Assembly: GCA_017893485.1 (NCBI GenBank)
Contig: CM030366.1
Coordinates: 71,707,469-71,771,468 of the forward strand
Source: Hemerocallis citrina
Lineage: Eukaryota > Streptophyta > Magnoliopsida > Asparagales > Asphodelaceae
Length of the DNA: 64,000 nucleotides
Direction: 5' to 3'
Numbering within the stretch: position 1 is the first letter of the stretch; each line of letters opens with the position of its first letter. A program made the position numbers and the translations under genes. The notes beneath the pieces are model-generated. The model ran no database searches. It saw only the letters and a program-made list of their open reading frames with translations, and was not told the origin of the DNA. Of the stretch, positions 33,507 to 44,766 are shown piece by piece.

Positions 33507-35660
33507 TATGTCCAGGGTCCATTCGGGCGAGTTAGCTTCCACCACTGGTCATCCTCTGGAGAGCTCGGATAGCATTGTGGAAGGGGAGCCTTTGGTGTTA
33601 GTAGTGGGTCAGGAGCAGGGAATGGAGCTATCATCCAGTTATCCTTTTTGCAGGGTCTAATCATTCTAGTCTACCTTGATAATTTTGAGTATCAAGCCAA
33701 GTTTTGTAAAAAAACCTTCGGCATTAGGATTGTGGATATAAGCTGACATGGCCAGCACCCTAACCTTCCTATAATCTTGAGCACTTATTTCAGCCTTCGG
33801 AGATATGAGCTTATGCTTCCCAGTCTGGGCCTCCGACCGACAGACCATTTTGCGGGTTGGTTCTGCATGTTACCTATGGATATCTTGGAGCTTTGACTTC
33901 TGATGCATCCATTCATTAAGAGGGTGCTTAATTGGGCTGACGCCAGTTTGATGCAGCTCAGCCCGAACTCGTGGAAGCAGATTGTCAGCTTCATTCTGTT
34001 GTGCGAGAGGGTAGGAGTCCCTTTGAAGCTTAAGCACTTCAATTTTTACTTGCGCTTGTGCAAAGCTGGCGCAGGAAGTGGCCGATGTTTCCTCTCGCTG
34101 AGGACTGAAAGGAAGATACTCATCGGTCACTCGTTGTTCAAAGCCCCATGCCTTAGGATATCTTGACCGCCTGGGCGTATAAGGTGGCCAAGTGTCAGGC
34201 CTGAGGGAGGATGATTACTCGTTTGAAGAGGTGGAGAAACTCGACCTGTTGTTTGCCGAAGACAGTTTTGACTGGTCAAAAGTGTCATAGAGATGGCTGG
34301 TGGAGTGCAGATTAAGCCCAGCCGACCCTAGTATGCCCCTTTCTCTTTTGTCGTTCATCGTGCATTTATCTATCCCATTTTTTTCCACACGGATGTTGAC
34401 TGAAAAGATGCTCCAAAAGCTCCAAGCCACTTTTTTGAAGAAGAAACAAGCGGCGCCATAGGTAGGGAAGAAATCCTCGTCCCCTGCCTCTGTGTCCGAG
34501 GAGCCTATCGTCAAGAGGGCGAAGGTGCCGGATGCGATGAAGTTCCTAGCTTCCTGTTTGAAAATCGCTGCAGGTCTTGCGAGGTCACCCACGATGGATG
34601 AGGTCTGTTAAAGAAACATACTCAATGGTGGAGTGGTTCAGTGCGTTGTAGGTCACCAAACACATCGCGACCCCTCATGACCCTGTGGAGCAGAAGGAAG
34701 AGGGGGACAGGGAGATCTACGCCCGGTGATCGTAGGCCATCGTTCTGGTAAGTGTACTTTAGCTCGTATTTTGTTTGGAGTGTCACTTTTTCTAAAGTTT
34801 TGTTTATTTGTATGGGACCCTCAACGGGGCCGAGCTGAAGAGGATGCATGATGCGCTCCTCTGGCGGGCACAGCTGGCCGGGGCATGCCAGAAGGAGCTG
34901 ATGGGGCTAAGTGACGAGCTTCAACAGAGGGTGAGGAGCTTGAAGGAGGAGCTATCCAACCTCTCCGGTGACCATGAGGCATTGTTGAAGGATAAGGAGA
35001 CATGGGAATGAGGGATCAAAGCTTGAACCTGGGCCTAGAGAAGGCCATCAACATGGTCTTCGAGGCTGAGCTCCAGTCCTTTACTCTGGCGCTCTTTTAG
35101 TCGCTTGCAGGTACCTAGACCTGGATCTTAGGGGGATTTAGTACGGGGTAGACGACCAGAACCTGACCCCCATGGGCATTGTCATGAACGTCGGGGGAGT
35201 CCAGGAGCAGACCCTCATCTCGGCCGAGGTGCTAGTGAAAGGGATGCCCGCCACGCCTACCTCAGAGGTGCCTTCCCTCTCTTAATAAGTTGGCTTAGAT
35301 TTATCTTTGTACTTTGCCTATAGCGGACTGGCCACCACATGATTTTTAAATATGAATTAATGAATTTTTAGGCCGATTCTATCTAGTCGAGTTTTTGATG
35401 AAGCTTGGTTTTGAGTCTTCAACACTTGTAAGATTTTTCAAGTGATGTGTTTCTTTGGTTTGCGAGATGCTTATCTGACAGGGGGTCAACCCGCAAGGCA
35501 CAGAGATTGAGCTCCTTCGTAGGAGGCTGGAGTTAGCTAAGTAGATGGTTTCTTATTACAGTAGGGAGATAGATGACAATGAGGTGTCATTCTCGTACTT
35601 CGTCCAATGGACCTGAGGGGTGACCGAGGAACTATCTCACGTAAAGAGAGAGTTGGTTGA
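33507..35660 (+). pseudogene. Remnant of the opposite-strand gene of TR-GAG-A
   Basis: This runs opposite to the element's gag. Pieces align with the spliced opposite-strand gene at 50342-53350. An N-terminal start lies at 33507 (MSRVHSGELASTTG). A core at about 33800-34160 shares ELMLPS, LRPTD, HPFIKRVLNWA and PNSWKQIVSFILLCE with that gene's first exon and resembles the 'putative gypsy type transposon' (Transposase_28) domain. A Lys-rich piece follows near 34392, then a charged coiled-coil-like piece at 34815-35010, and a possible last exon at about 35480-35660. Stops and frameshifts occur throughout. A short tandem duplication (31 bp twice) lies upstream at 33213-33274. Confidence 0.7.
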
Positions 35661-36359
35661 CTAGGATTAGGCTTCTTCTTTCTTCGAGGGGGTCTGTCGA
35701 TCGAGCCCCTTCATTTGATGGCTTTGGGGGAGGGTCCTGGCTCGGCGGAATCTTTTCTCTGAGGGTTGCTCATACACAAGGAAATGGAGTTTTATCATCT
35801 ATAGGCCTAGCTCGGGGCGCTGGTGCTGAGGTTCTCGCCTATCTCGAATGTTTGGGCTCCTACTTATGGCTCTTTGGCGAACGCCCAAGTTTCGACATCG
35901 AACCCTGGTGATGCCTTAAGTGGTGTAGTTGTGGCATCGAGCATGGAGAATAATTGAGATGGCTTGGGATGCACTCGTTCCCTTCGGCTTGACATAACTC
36001 CTGTTGAGCCGAAAGGGGATGATCCCAGTGAGGGCACCTCGTGAGCAGCTTGGGCTTAGTGGCATTGTACTTGTTTGAGTGTACTTTACCTTCATAACTT
36101 TTTTTCTAGTTGGCCGAGCTTGTAAATTGTTGTATTGCAATAATATGTTCTTGTTCCATCTCTTGTTCCTTCACGACGATTCTTGTGTTTTGTCTTTCCA
36201 ACGGGGGGGAGGAGGGGGGGAGGGGGGGCACTACGTAGCCTCCCATGAATGGAGTGGATTATGGTCGTGGGTTCTGAGTCCTAAGACTCAGGTTGCTTCT
36301 CGGATTTGTTTGGTCCTCTAGTGGGGGTAGAGCCTGAGTCATCCCTCTGAATGAACTTG

Positions 36360-37780
36360 GAGAGATCTCATCGGATAAGAGCTTCAACCTCGTCCTTGAG
36401 GGCTTGGCAACCGTTGGTTTCATGCCCATGGTCACGATAGAAGCTATAATAGAATCTCTCGTTTCTCTTTCTAGCTGGGATATTTATCCAGGGAGGGGCG
36501 CGAAGAGTCACCTGATCTTCCACCTCATTAAGTACTGTTGAGATGCTGGCGTTTAAGGGTGTGAACTTATCGAATCGGGGCCCCGGTGGTGGGCGCTTCG
36601 GGCCCGAAAGATCCTTTTGAGACTTCTGTGGGGAGCCGATGCGCTCCAACTTCTACTTCTCCCCTGACGGGATTCCTGTTCCTCACCTGGGGTAGAGGGC
36701 TTCTTCAGTTCAACTGTACTTCTCGCTACTAATGAGGAGGTCTTTGATGTCCAATGGCGGTCTCTTGACGAGGGACCTCTTTAGGAGGTCATGCCTTAGG
36801 TTACACCAAAATGCAGCGGCGGTTACCCGGGAGTCTAGAGAAGGTATGGAATGCACCTCCACGGTAAACCTTTGGACATAGTCCCAAAGGGACTCTCCTT
36901 CCTCTTACTTCAAGTCACAAGAAGATGATGGACTCGCAGGTGAGTCGATAGAGAACCATTATTTCGCTGATCCTCTTAGCGTGGCCATGAAGGCCTTGTA
37001 GAGGAGTGCGTCCAAGGCATTATTGATCATCATGAGGGTTCAAAAACTCTCAAAGTGATCCGCGGGATCAAATGTTCTGTCATAGGACTCGAAGCGTCGG
37101 AGGCTTAAAGTTCTTTGGGACAGGCACTTCATTGATGAAGTTAGCAAAGGGGGGTGACTAGGTCGGTAGCCCCCTGTCGTTTCTCCTTTATTTTGGCCAA
37201 GAAGTTTTCTACCTCGTGGAGTTGTCTCAGGACCAGATTGCCACGTTCCTTGGATTGGGAGGATCCGTGAGACTCTTCCACCTGGACGACGGACGGTGCC
37301 TGCTCGGGCACCCGTTCAGGGATCTCCCTAAGAAGCCCCCTTAAGCTCTTGCAAGATCGCATTCTTGAAATCCAAGAATTCTTCGATGGTGATGGGCATT
37401 CCAGTTGCGTGGTAGCCTTCCAACCCTCATCGGCTAACGGGGTTGATGTTGTGTTCGCCTTGTCGACTCTGAGGCTAGTTTGAGTGGTGGACCCACGTCC
37501 TTGGGGCAAGGGGCAGCTACTCTCTTGTTGTTCCGGGTGTGTACCCCCGTTACGGGACCAACTATGCTTGATCTGTTGCACATGTCCTTCGGAGCAACTG
37601 GGGCCCGTTCAGACGGGAGGTTGTGCGACTTTGGGCATGAGGGGGAACTATGTTGATGACCTGAGTTTTGTTTTTGGGACCCCGACTAGCTATTTTTCTG
37701 CGATAGGGGTTAGGAGGTGGAGGAGGGGGCAGCTCCACTTGACGGCTCGCGGATGCCGCCTTCTTCGCCTTGGGGACCAT
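36360..37780 (-). pseudogene. gag of TR-GAG-A, broken
   Basis: An ATG at 37780 opens MVPKAKKAASASRQVELPPP, 45 bases inside the degenerate PBS. Further pieces align with the young gag at 47647-49926: LRQLHEVENFLAKI (about 37170-37230) against the segment before the gag core; a decayed capsid core at 36700-37130; and RFDKFTPLNASIS with FYYSFYRDHGHETNGCQALKDEVEALI (36368-36600). The last replaces the first Cys of the knuckle-like motif by Tyr. After it no protease, RT or integrase follows: 35661-36359 holds only a G-rich stretch (36200-36228) and no domain I recognise. Confidence 0.78.
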
Positions 37781-37824
37781 GGTAGGAGAAGGCTCCTAGG
37801 CTGGAGGTCTGGGTGGAAGGTGCT

Positions 37825-37843
37825 TTCCTACAGACGGTGCTAG
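37825..37843 (-). other. Degenerate primer-binding site of TR-GAG-A
   Basis: The minus strand reads CTAGCACCGTCTGTAGGAA, matching the site at 47571-47589 at about 15 of 19 positions. It lies 20 bases from the LTR end instead of the usual 0-3, so a few bases have been inserted. Confidence 0.65.
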
Positions 37844-37863
37844 TCTACTACTATTTTTTTTAA

Positions 37864-38222
37864 TGTGGGAGCAAACATATGTGAGTTCTTATTTTAATGT
37901 TGAAACTTCGGATCGTAGACCTTGATCAGACCCTGAAGTGAGGCTAATATTTGTGTAGATGGCTGAATAGGGTGGTGGTTATGCTGACCGGGGGGAGGGG
38001 GGAGATTTGGTTGGGAACTATGATTAGTGGGAGATTCCCCATAATTAGACTGCAAGTGGGCCATGGTGGCTGATCTGGAATTATGGATGGCTTGAAGAAG
38101 GCCCACGTCCATTCAGCGGGTCTGCTGTCGACTTAGAACTACTGTAATGCCCTTATGAGCTTTGAGATCCATTCTTGCTTAGATTGTGCAGCCTAAATCA
38201 AGTCATTTTTTCACCTACATCA
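37864..38222 (-). repeat. 5' LTR of TR-GAG-A (internally deleted, 359 bp)
   Basis: Matches the 3' LTR at both ends (TGTGGGAGCAAAC; CACCTACATCA) but lacks the middle third, including the region that holds the promoter-like TATTTATTA in the 3' copy. Confidence 0.8.
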
Positions 38223-38661
38223 CCTTTTTTTCTTTGTTCTCCTTTTCGGTTTTCACTTGTGACTGTTGGATACGGTCGCCTTACACCTCGGGAAGTGGAG
38301 TCATTATTGAAATTGGGCCCTAATATGGCGTTTGAATGTTAGGGGCTATCGCTGCAAATGTAGTAATTGGGTTTTTCGATTTTTGTGTTGGATCAAGATA
38401 GTCAAAGAAGTTTAGAGAAAGAGAGGGAGAATCACCGGAGAGGGGAATTGCTGTATCTCATTACCGTTGCCATCGCCGCCCTATTGTCGCTTGTTGTTTG
38501 CCGCTCGATAGGAGGTGAGACTCGACCTGATGCACAACGTGGGAGCAGTCATGTTAGGCACGGGTGGGGCCAAATTTGGTCACCGCCGCCCCCGCACTCT
38601 GTTGCCGCCATACTACTGCTGCCGCTCGCCACCCTTGGGCCTAGAGGTGAAACCCTAACCC
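38223..38661. other. Unassigned stretch
   Basis: No gene or repeat relationship recognised. GC-rich, CCGCC-containing sequence at 38460-38640 could be old exon or LTR material, but no frame is convincing. Confidence 0.4.
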
Positions 38662-38664
38662 TAA

Positions 38665-39049
38665 GCATCTGTTTGGTTCAAAGGAGGGGAGGGGAGGGGA
38701 GGGGAGGGGAGGGATTTTAATCAAGACTCTGTTTGGTTCAAGAGAGTGGAGAAGATGGGAGGGGAGGGAAAATAATTCTCTTCTTGTTTGGTTCACCAGG
38801 GGTGGGAAGGAATTTTATAATTAAATTACTTTTATACCCTTTTACATTTAGGAGAGCCTATGTATTATTGTTTCTATTTCTAATTTGGTAATATAAAAAA
38901 AATAATGAAGACCAATAAACAAAATAATGAAGGCAGATTGATTGATAGATATTGTTGCTATAGCAATCAATAGAGATGTTTGGTAGTACTAGTGCCTTTA
39001 GCCTAAGAATGCTAAACTATGGATTCTATAACGATATCTCAAGGGAAAA

Positions 39050-39124
<75 letters not shown>

Positions 39125-40677
39125 TTATAGGTTGTATTTGCAGAATGTTCCAACAAGTCCCACTGTGATCGTATTCAGGAGTTCAACCAGTATGTGGCTA
39201 ATCTCAACTGACCTAATCTTCATCCCAGATGCAATGACAATGTTGTATGGGTGGGGGGGGGGGGTGTGGAATACCCAATAGGCATAATTGGGTCGCATGT
39301 TAATGAGAAATCTTAGTGACTGTTCGAACATCAATTCAGCTTCAACCTTCAATTAAATTTGTCTCATCGGGATCGGTTGTCAAAAACAAATCAAATATAG
39401 GAATAATGAATAGAAATCACAAAGGAAATCAGTGAATTTCCATCTAAAAATCAAGCTATAATTTTTTGTCATTGAAAATTTCACTGATGCCCCTGGTATT
39501 TGGGTAAAATAGTTCTCCGTCTTTCTCTGTGTAAATCTGTCTTGTACATTTCACAGGCACACAAGTATCTTAACTAAATAGAATTCGGCAGACAAGTAAA
39601 GCTTTTTGAATGCAAACGACCTTTTCCAATTTTGCATGTGGACCCTCCTTAATCAATCATTTGAATAAACATTTTTACCAATTCTGTTTTCATTGACAAT
39701 AATTCTTATCAATCATATAATCTTTTATTTACATACAATTATTATGAAATATAATAGTCATTGACTCAGGTGTGTGGAGGATCTAAACTTAGCTTGTATA
39801 CAGGAATTAATTTTGAGAAAGGTTTATCAATAGCTCAACACAACGATGAATTGTATAAGTTTGTTTATTTAAACATAACAATTAACAAAACAAATTCAAG
39901 CTCAATTTTGAGCTTAAACACTAAAAAAAAGAAGCTCAAGCCTCATCACAACTGCCTTTACCTTAGCACGAAAAATCTTGATTGATATATAATTAACAGA
40001 AACCTCTAAAACTTTGGAACGAATGTGCTTAAAACAGTCTCGACGAAAGCATTAGAGAACTAAAAATAAAGAATTGGATTGTTTCTCTCCTTTCAAGCCA
40101 CTTGCAGGTTAAAAAAGGGTGAGTCATGACTCATGAGTGCAACAGTTATAGAGTATCTCCAGAATTAGTTTGCATTTTTGGTGGTCAAGTTAGATCTGAC
40201 TGCTTGATTTAATGAATACTCCTGCGGAACAAGCACGACTAATTAGTTTTATATTCATTAGAAAAATAAGTAGGAAAATAGGTATTGAGAATATGATTCC
40301 CAACCTTTGGTCAAAACAGTAATAATACTGACATCTAACACAGGAATAGTAATAATTCTAACAGAGGAGGGGGAGAAAGAGAGAGCACGAGTGGGAGAGA
40401 GAGAGAGTCGGGGATCTATTTTTTATTTTAGAATGAGAGATCTTAGGGATTTAGATTTAAAAAGGGCAATTTAGTCCAATCACTTTAAAAAATTAGACTT
40501 ACTTTCTCTCCCCTCCAAATCCCCCCAATTTTGGAGGGGAACCAAAATTGGCTCAGGAGGGATTTTGCACCCCCTCCATTCCCCTCCCATCCCTTCCAAA
40601 AAAATGAACCAAACAATAAATGTTTTAAAAAATCCCTCCCTCCCCTCCCCTCCATTTCCCTCCAACCAAATAGATCC
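38665..40677. mobile_element. PIF/Harbinger-like (Tourist-type) element, non-autonomous
   Basis: Flanked by TAA on both sides (38662-38664, 40678-40680). The ends are inverted: GCATCTGTTTGGTT on the left and, read inverted, GGATCTATTTGGTT on the right. Both run into long GGGGA-rich subterminal stretches. TWA targets and G-rich ...CTGTTTGG ends fit PIF/Harbinger. At 2.0 kb it is large for a MITE, but no DDE transposase or Myb-like frame is seen. TTGGTTCA recurs several times near the left end. Confidence 0.65.
39051..39124. repeat. (TTA)n microsatellite
   Basis: About 24 uninterrupted TTA units inside the PIF/Harbinger-like element. Confidence 0.97.
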
Positions 40678-40680
40678 TAA

Positions 40681-41703
40681 GGGGTGGGTGGGTTTGTGTG
40701 CGAAAGGGAGAAGATAGAAGGGGGTCGGGTGATGGTCGGGTTTTGGATCTATTTGGATCCAACCAGGCCCCTAGAACAGTGGGGACTTGGGAGTTGGAGT
40801 TTTCGGGTTTGGGTGTGGCCGGGTCCACATCCGAACCCGATCTGATCCGGGATTGGACCCAGTTTTGACTATTAGTCAACTGGTCCAATTAGACCGTTGG
40901 ACTTTGTTGGATTTTTCCTTGTTTGACTTAGTCAAAATAAGTCCTATTGGATCTAATCCGACCCATTTCGGACCCGTTAGTCTTAACGGGTCTGTCCTTA
41001 GGGATTTTTTGGTGTTTGAGGCATTTTCAGCATATGTTTTCACTAGATCTGAGCCTAGTAAAATTATTATTGACGTGTTTTAGGGACAAGAAACCTTTTT
41101 TTACTAGAAAAGGGTATTTGTAGAACTCGATTTGTAACAACTTTTTTTTAATCTAAAATTGGAGTCTACCTTAGAAAATTTCCGAATTTGCCCTAGTTCA
41201 TCTAAAATTATTTTCTTGCAAATGACTAGAGGTTAACGAGCCAATTTTTGGGGGTCTTGTAACGATTCTGTTCATCGATGCGTTGTATGAGAAAATCTTG
41301 TGCTTGTACAAAGGAGTGTTCGTTGCCAAAAGCTTGCAATAAATAAATAAATAAATATATAAATTTAATAATGTGGTTTTGGCATTGTGGGCATTCTTTT
41401 AGGTGTTTTTTATTTAATGAATTTAATATCCGAAGGACCTGAGTGAACCCAATTTTATTGGTGGAAGCAAAAGAGATATATTGCAATAATCGATTGGGTG
41501 ATTTTCCTTTTGCTCCTGGATATTTTGTGAGTGTGCGTATTTACCATAATTCATCTCAAGCAAAGAAAGCGAATTCCCTTGGCAGAATAAAATAATTTGT
41601 CATATTTATAGTTTTATGTATTTTTCTTGTAATTGATGCTTTTTTGTGTTTTTTTTAAAAATAATTGGATTTTAGAGGACCAACGTTGCAATTTATGGAA
41701 GTA
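40681..41703. other. Unassigned stretch
   Basis: GC-moderate sequence with GGGTC/GACCC-rich strings at 40720-41000, then AT-rich DNA with a TAAA repeat at about 41340-41355. No gene, LTR or terminal repeat recognised. Confidence 0.4.
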
Positions 41704-42675
41704 CTAGGTTTTCCCATGGGCACGTGCCTACGGTACGTCTTCAAACGATGCAGCGTAAACTGACAATGCCACTAAAATATCAGACAATTCCTAAAGCCCC
41801 CAAACAAAAACACTAATATACACTTTCCAAACTTAAACTACCACTCCAATTTCTCCCAAACGAAACTACATTCACACCAAAACCTCCAAAGACTCAAACT
41901 TTCCACCCTCTCACTGGAAAAAATACTCGCAGTACACATTCCAAACTCCAAATACCACCAAAACCAAATCCAATTGTTCAAAAAGCAACCCCAAAGACTC
42001 AAACCTTATCAACAAAACCAACAAAAAGAACCAACCTTTAACAGCGGAATAAGCACATCATCCAATGTAGAATTCATCGAAATCAACACCGTCTGCAGCT
42101 CCTCATCCCAAACACCTATAAAATTTAAAAAGATAAAAACTTTATCATCCATGATCAAAATATTTTGGCTCCAAAACTCTAGCTGCTTACATGCAAGAAA
42201 TTGAGGGAGGCGAACTGCCATGTGGATCCCACCGATAGGTTTCGACGGGAGAGGAAGGGGGCTCTACCAGCGACGTGATGATCCGGTTGTTCTGGAACTT
42301 CTCCTCGCTCACTTAGCTGGTGAGGGGGTGGGTGGGTGGAGGGGGAGGGAGGGCGGCGCTGGCGGGAGTTGCAAGCGCAGGGGAAGTGGGAGGCACAGAA
42401 GGGGGTGAGGTTGGGGAAGGAGTTTTCCAACGATCGCCGGAGGAGGAAGAGGGGTAGAAAAGTGAGATAGAGATGTGAAAAAGTGAAGAGATATGTGAGA
42501 GAGAGAGAGAGAGAGAGAGAGAGTAATAAAGTGAGAATGATTTATGTTTTGGGGAAAAATTTCTGGAGGAAAAATATCTTTTTGGAGGGTGAATGTGAGT
42601 CATTGATTTTGTTTCAATTGACGGAGATCCACTTGATAGCTTTTATTCAAACTGTCTTGTGATTTATTATATAGA
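41704..42675 (-). mobile_element. Helitron, non-autonomous, complete (972 bp)
   Basis: On the minus strand it starts A|TCTATATAATAAATCAC and ends ...GGAAAACCTAG|T: TC and CTAG termini between A and T. Just inside the 3' end is a hairpin centred on the palindrome GGCACGTGCC. The truncated copy at 1311-1862 shares this end and the GA-rich 5' region. A (GA)n run lies at about 42498-42522. No Rep/helicase gene. Confidence 0.85.
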
Positions 42676-42842
42676 TTGTTCCCTTAATATATGTCAGTGA
42701 AAGCTTACTCTAGACCATGCCGTTAGGGGGGCAGTATTGATCATGAAGTTTTGGGTTGTTACCTCATTGTGTACATGGTTTTCTGATATATCATTTTTTT
42801 CTGTGTTTTCGTGTTTTTTGTGTTCATGTTTTAGTGATTGAA

Positions 42843-43055
42843 AATGTCTCACAACTCCATTGTTTCCAACCTTGCTAAGGGTGAGAAGGTGGATGGCAAG
42901 AACTACAACATTTGGAGTCATAATGTCTATTTTATCATCCTGAACGAGAGGGTCATTAGACATTTTTCTCCACTATGCCTGAACCCGTTTATTGGCCTAC
43001 TTGTACGTCTTAGTACAACAAGCTCAAAACAAAAAAGATATTGCAATTGAGTGCT
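42843..43055 (+). pseudogene. Copia gag N-terminal fragment
   Basis: A frame beginning MSHNSIVSNLAKGEKVDGKN and continuing YNIWSHNVYFI resembles the start of a Copia gag (a UBN2-type domain, where LDGKNYDIW is common). It decays after about 50 residues. The preceding 42676-42842 looks like leader. No pol follows. Confidence 0.6.
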
Positions 43056-43738
43056 GAAAGAGCATCGGGCTTGCGTGATCATTCTGGAATTGCTGCACTG
43101 GCAGTCAATGTTAGAACGTTGTGTTAGGCGCTGAGTTATCCGACAACCGATCCAATGAACTACCAAGCACTAGTAGACCAAAACTAACCACACAAGCACA
43201 CAATTTTTTCCTGGTTCGGCGAACCTAATCCGGGTGAGAAATAACTGAGATATTATTCAACTAGAAAAGACACAAGATTTACAACACTCTTACCAAGAAC
43301 CTATCTATCTCTCAAGCCTCGCTAGAAGATACTCTGTTGTTTACAATAGAGAAACTAACAACTTCCAGTGTCCATTTTTGGCTTCTAATTTCTAGAATGG
43401 GAAATAAAAGTTGATGGATCAATTCATGCAAAATCTCAATTGGCAGCTCAGGGAAGGAAAGTTTATCAAATTCTGCGCTGCAAAATGGATAGAGGGGCAG
43501 AGCATATCTACACTAATTCCCTCACTATTCTGTGCAGCCGGGAACAAAAGAAGCAACTACCCTATCTCAGGGTGGTTGGATTGAACATAGATGGAATTTG
43601 AGACCTAGGATGCATAATAGCACTAATAAACTATAGAACACAGAGAAAGAATAGTTGTTGCAACTCATAGCACACCAACATCCTTCAACTGGAACAAAAG
43701 AAGCAACCATCCTATCTCAGGGTGGTTGGATTGAACAT
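43056..43738. other. Unclassified repeat remnant with 48-bp direct repeats
   Basis: Contains CCTGGTTCGGCGAACC (about 43210) and two 48-bp direct repeats (43541-43588 and 43691-43738) that differ at two or three bases, both including CCTATCTCAGGGTGGTTGGA. No reading frame. Possibly part of an LTR. Confidence 0.5.
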
Positions 43739-44766
43739 TGTAACCCCTGTGTTCGCAAATACGTATTTTCTGTATTTAAAATTGTTGTAAATTATTATTC
43801 GCTTTCGAATTATTTTTGTTAAAATGTATTGTTGGATCTTTTATTAAAATCTATTTTTGATCAATAATTTTTCTTATAACTATTTTCTATGATTTTTATA
43901 TTGTAATACAAATCTTATTATTGTTATTATTATTATTAATTTTGACTGGTTATTAAAAAATCCATTTCTATGTACTAATTGTATTTGTAGCTATTTCAAA
44001 TAAATTCTATATTGTAACGCAAATTACATTTTATTATAAACAAAATTTTTATTGGTTATTTTATTTTTCTATTGAATTCATAAACCCTATTTTCACCTAT
44101 TGGATTTTACCCATTAAACCCCAAACCCAAACATTTCACCAACCCTACCCGTTTGCACCCATTACCCAAATACCCATTAACACCCTTACACCTAACCTGT
44201 TTACCTATATATACCCATTCCCCTATATATAACCTCAACCATATACTAAACCCAATACCCGTTTGACAAAGCCCTACCCGTTAATACCCAACCGTCACCC
44301 TAAAAGCTAACCCTTGTATCCTCTCCACCGTATATATACATTTACCCATACATCTGCCTATTCACTATCCCCTACCTTTCTCTCTACCCTGTTACTCAAA
44401 CCCTAGCCGCCTATAACCCTCTTTATCTTCCTGTGCAACTTTCGAAACCCTAGCACTCCCGATCCTTCTCTCCCTCACCCCGTCTACCTCCCGACCTGAG
44501 CCCCCTCTGTGCAGCCCTGCTCCTCCGCCACAGTGCCTCTCCCCTGCACTGCTTGACCCCGAAGCCAGAGCAGTGCTGCACCACAGTGCCACTCCCTTCC
44601 ACTGTGTGCCTCCTCCCGAACAACACCAGACCCCGGTGTGCCCCTGCAGTGACCTCCCGTCATTGCAACTGCTCCTACGACTGAAAAACATACTATTGGA
44701 AGTATTATAATAGCGAAAGGATCACTCTATCGCTGGCTGCCAATACAATAGTCCAACTCGTGGACC
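43739..44766 (+). other. Possible Gypsy LTR fragment
   Basis: Starts TGTAACCCCTG, the type of start seen in other Gypsy LTRs here, and carries promoter-like CCTATATATAACC at about 44221-44233. It is cut by the SIRE-like element at 44767, whose expected left target bases are GGACC (44762-44766). No matching LTR end or primer site is visible. Confidence 0.35.

Larger units (their letters stand above)
24800..38222 (-). mobile_element. Old pol-less Tat-like Gypsy element ('TR-GAG-A')
   Basis: On the minus strand: 5' LTR (37864-38222), degenerate PBS (37825-37843), gag (37780-36360), then no RT or integrase, then the remains of a gene on the opposite strand (33507-35660, plus), a field of tandem repeats (33070-25545), a polypurine tract (25389-25406) and the 3' LTR (24800-25388). 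A solo LTR and a hAT element have inserted into the repeat field. The plan matches the young element at 46773-56310. Outer flanks (TTTAG and CCTTT) do not form a target duplication, so one edge may be altered. Confidence 0.75.

Noticed and set aside
38652..38664. Telomere-like CCCTAACCCTAA
   Set aside because: Only two units, not the usual plant CCCTAAA repeat, and next to a transposon end that uses TAA as target.
38367..38720. 117-residue plus-strand frame with a hydrophobic stretch
   Set aside because: It runs into the G-rich end of the PIF/Harbinger-like element and has no recognisable domain; likely a chance frame.
41226..41486. 86-residue minus-strand frame in unassigned DNA
   Set aside because: No start context, motif or homologue in the window; composition is that of AT-rich intergenic DNA with a TAAA repeat.
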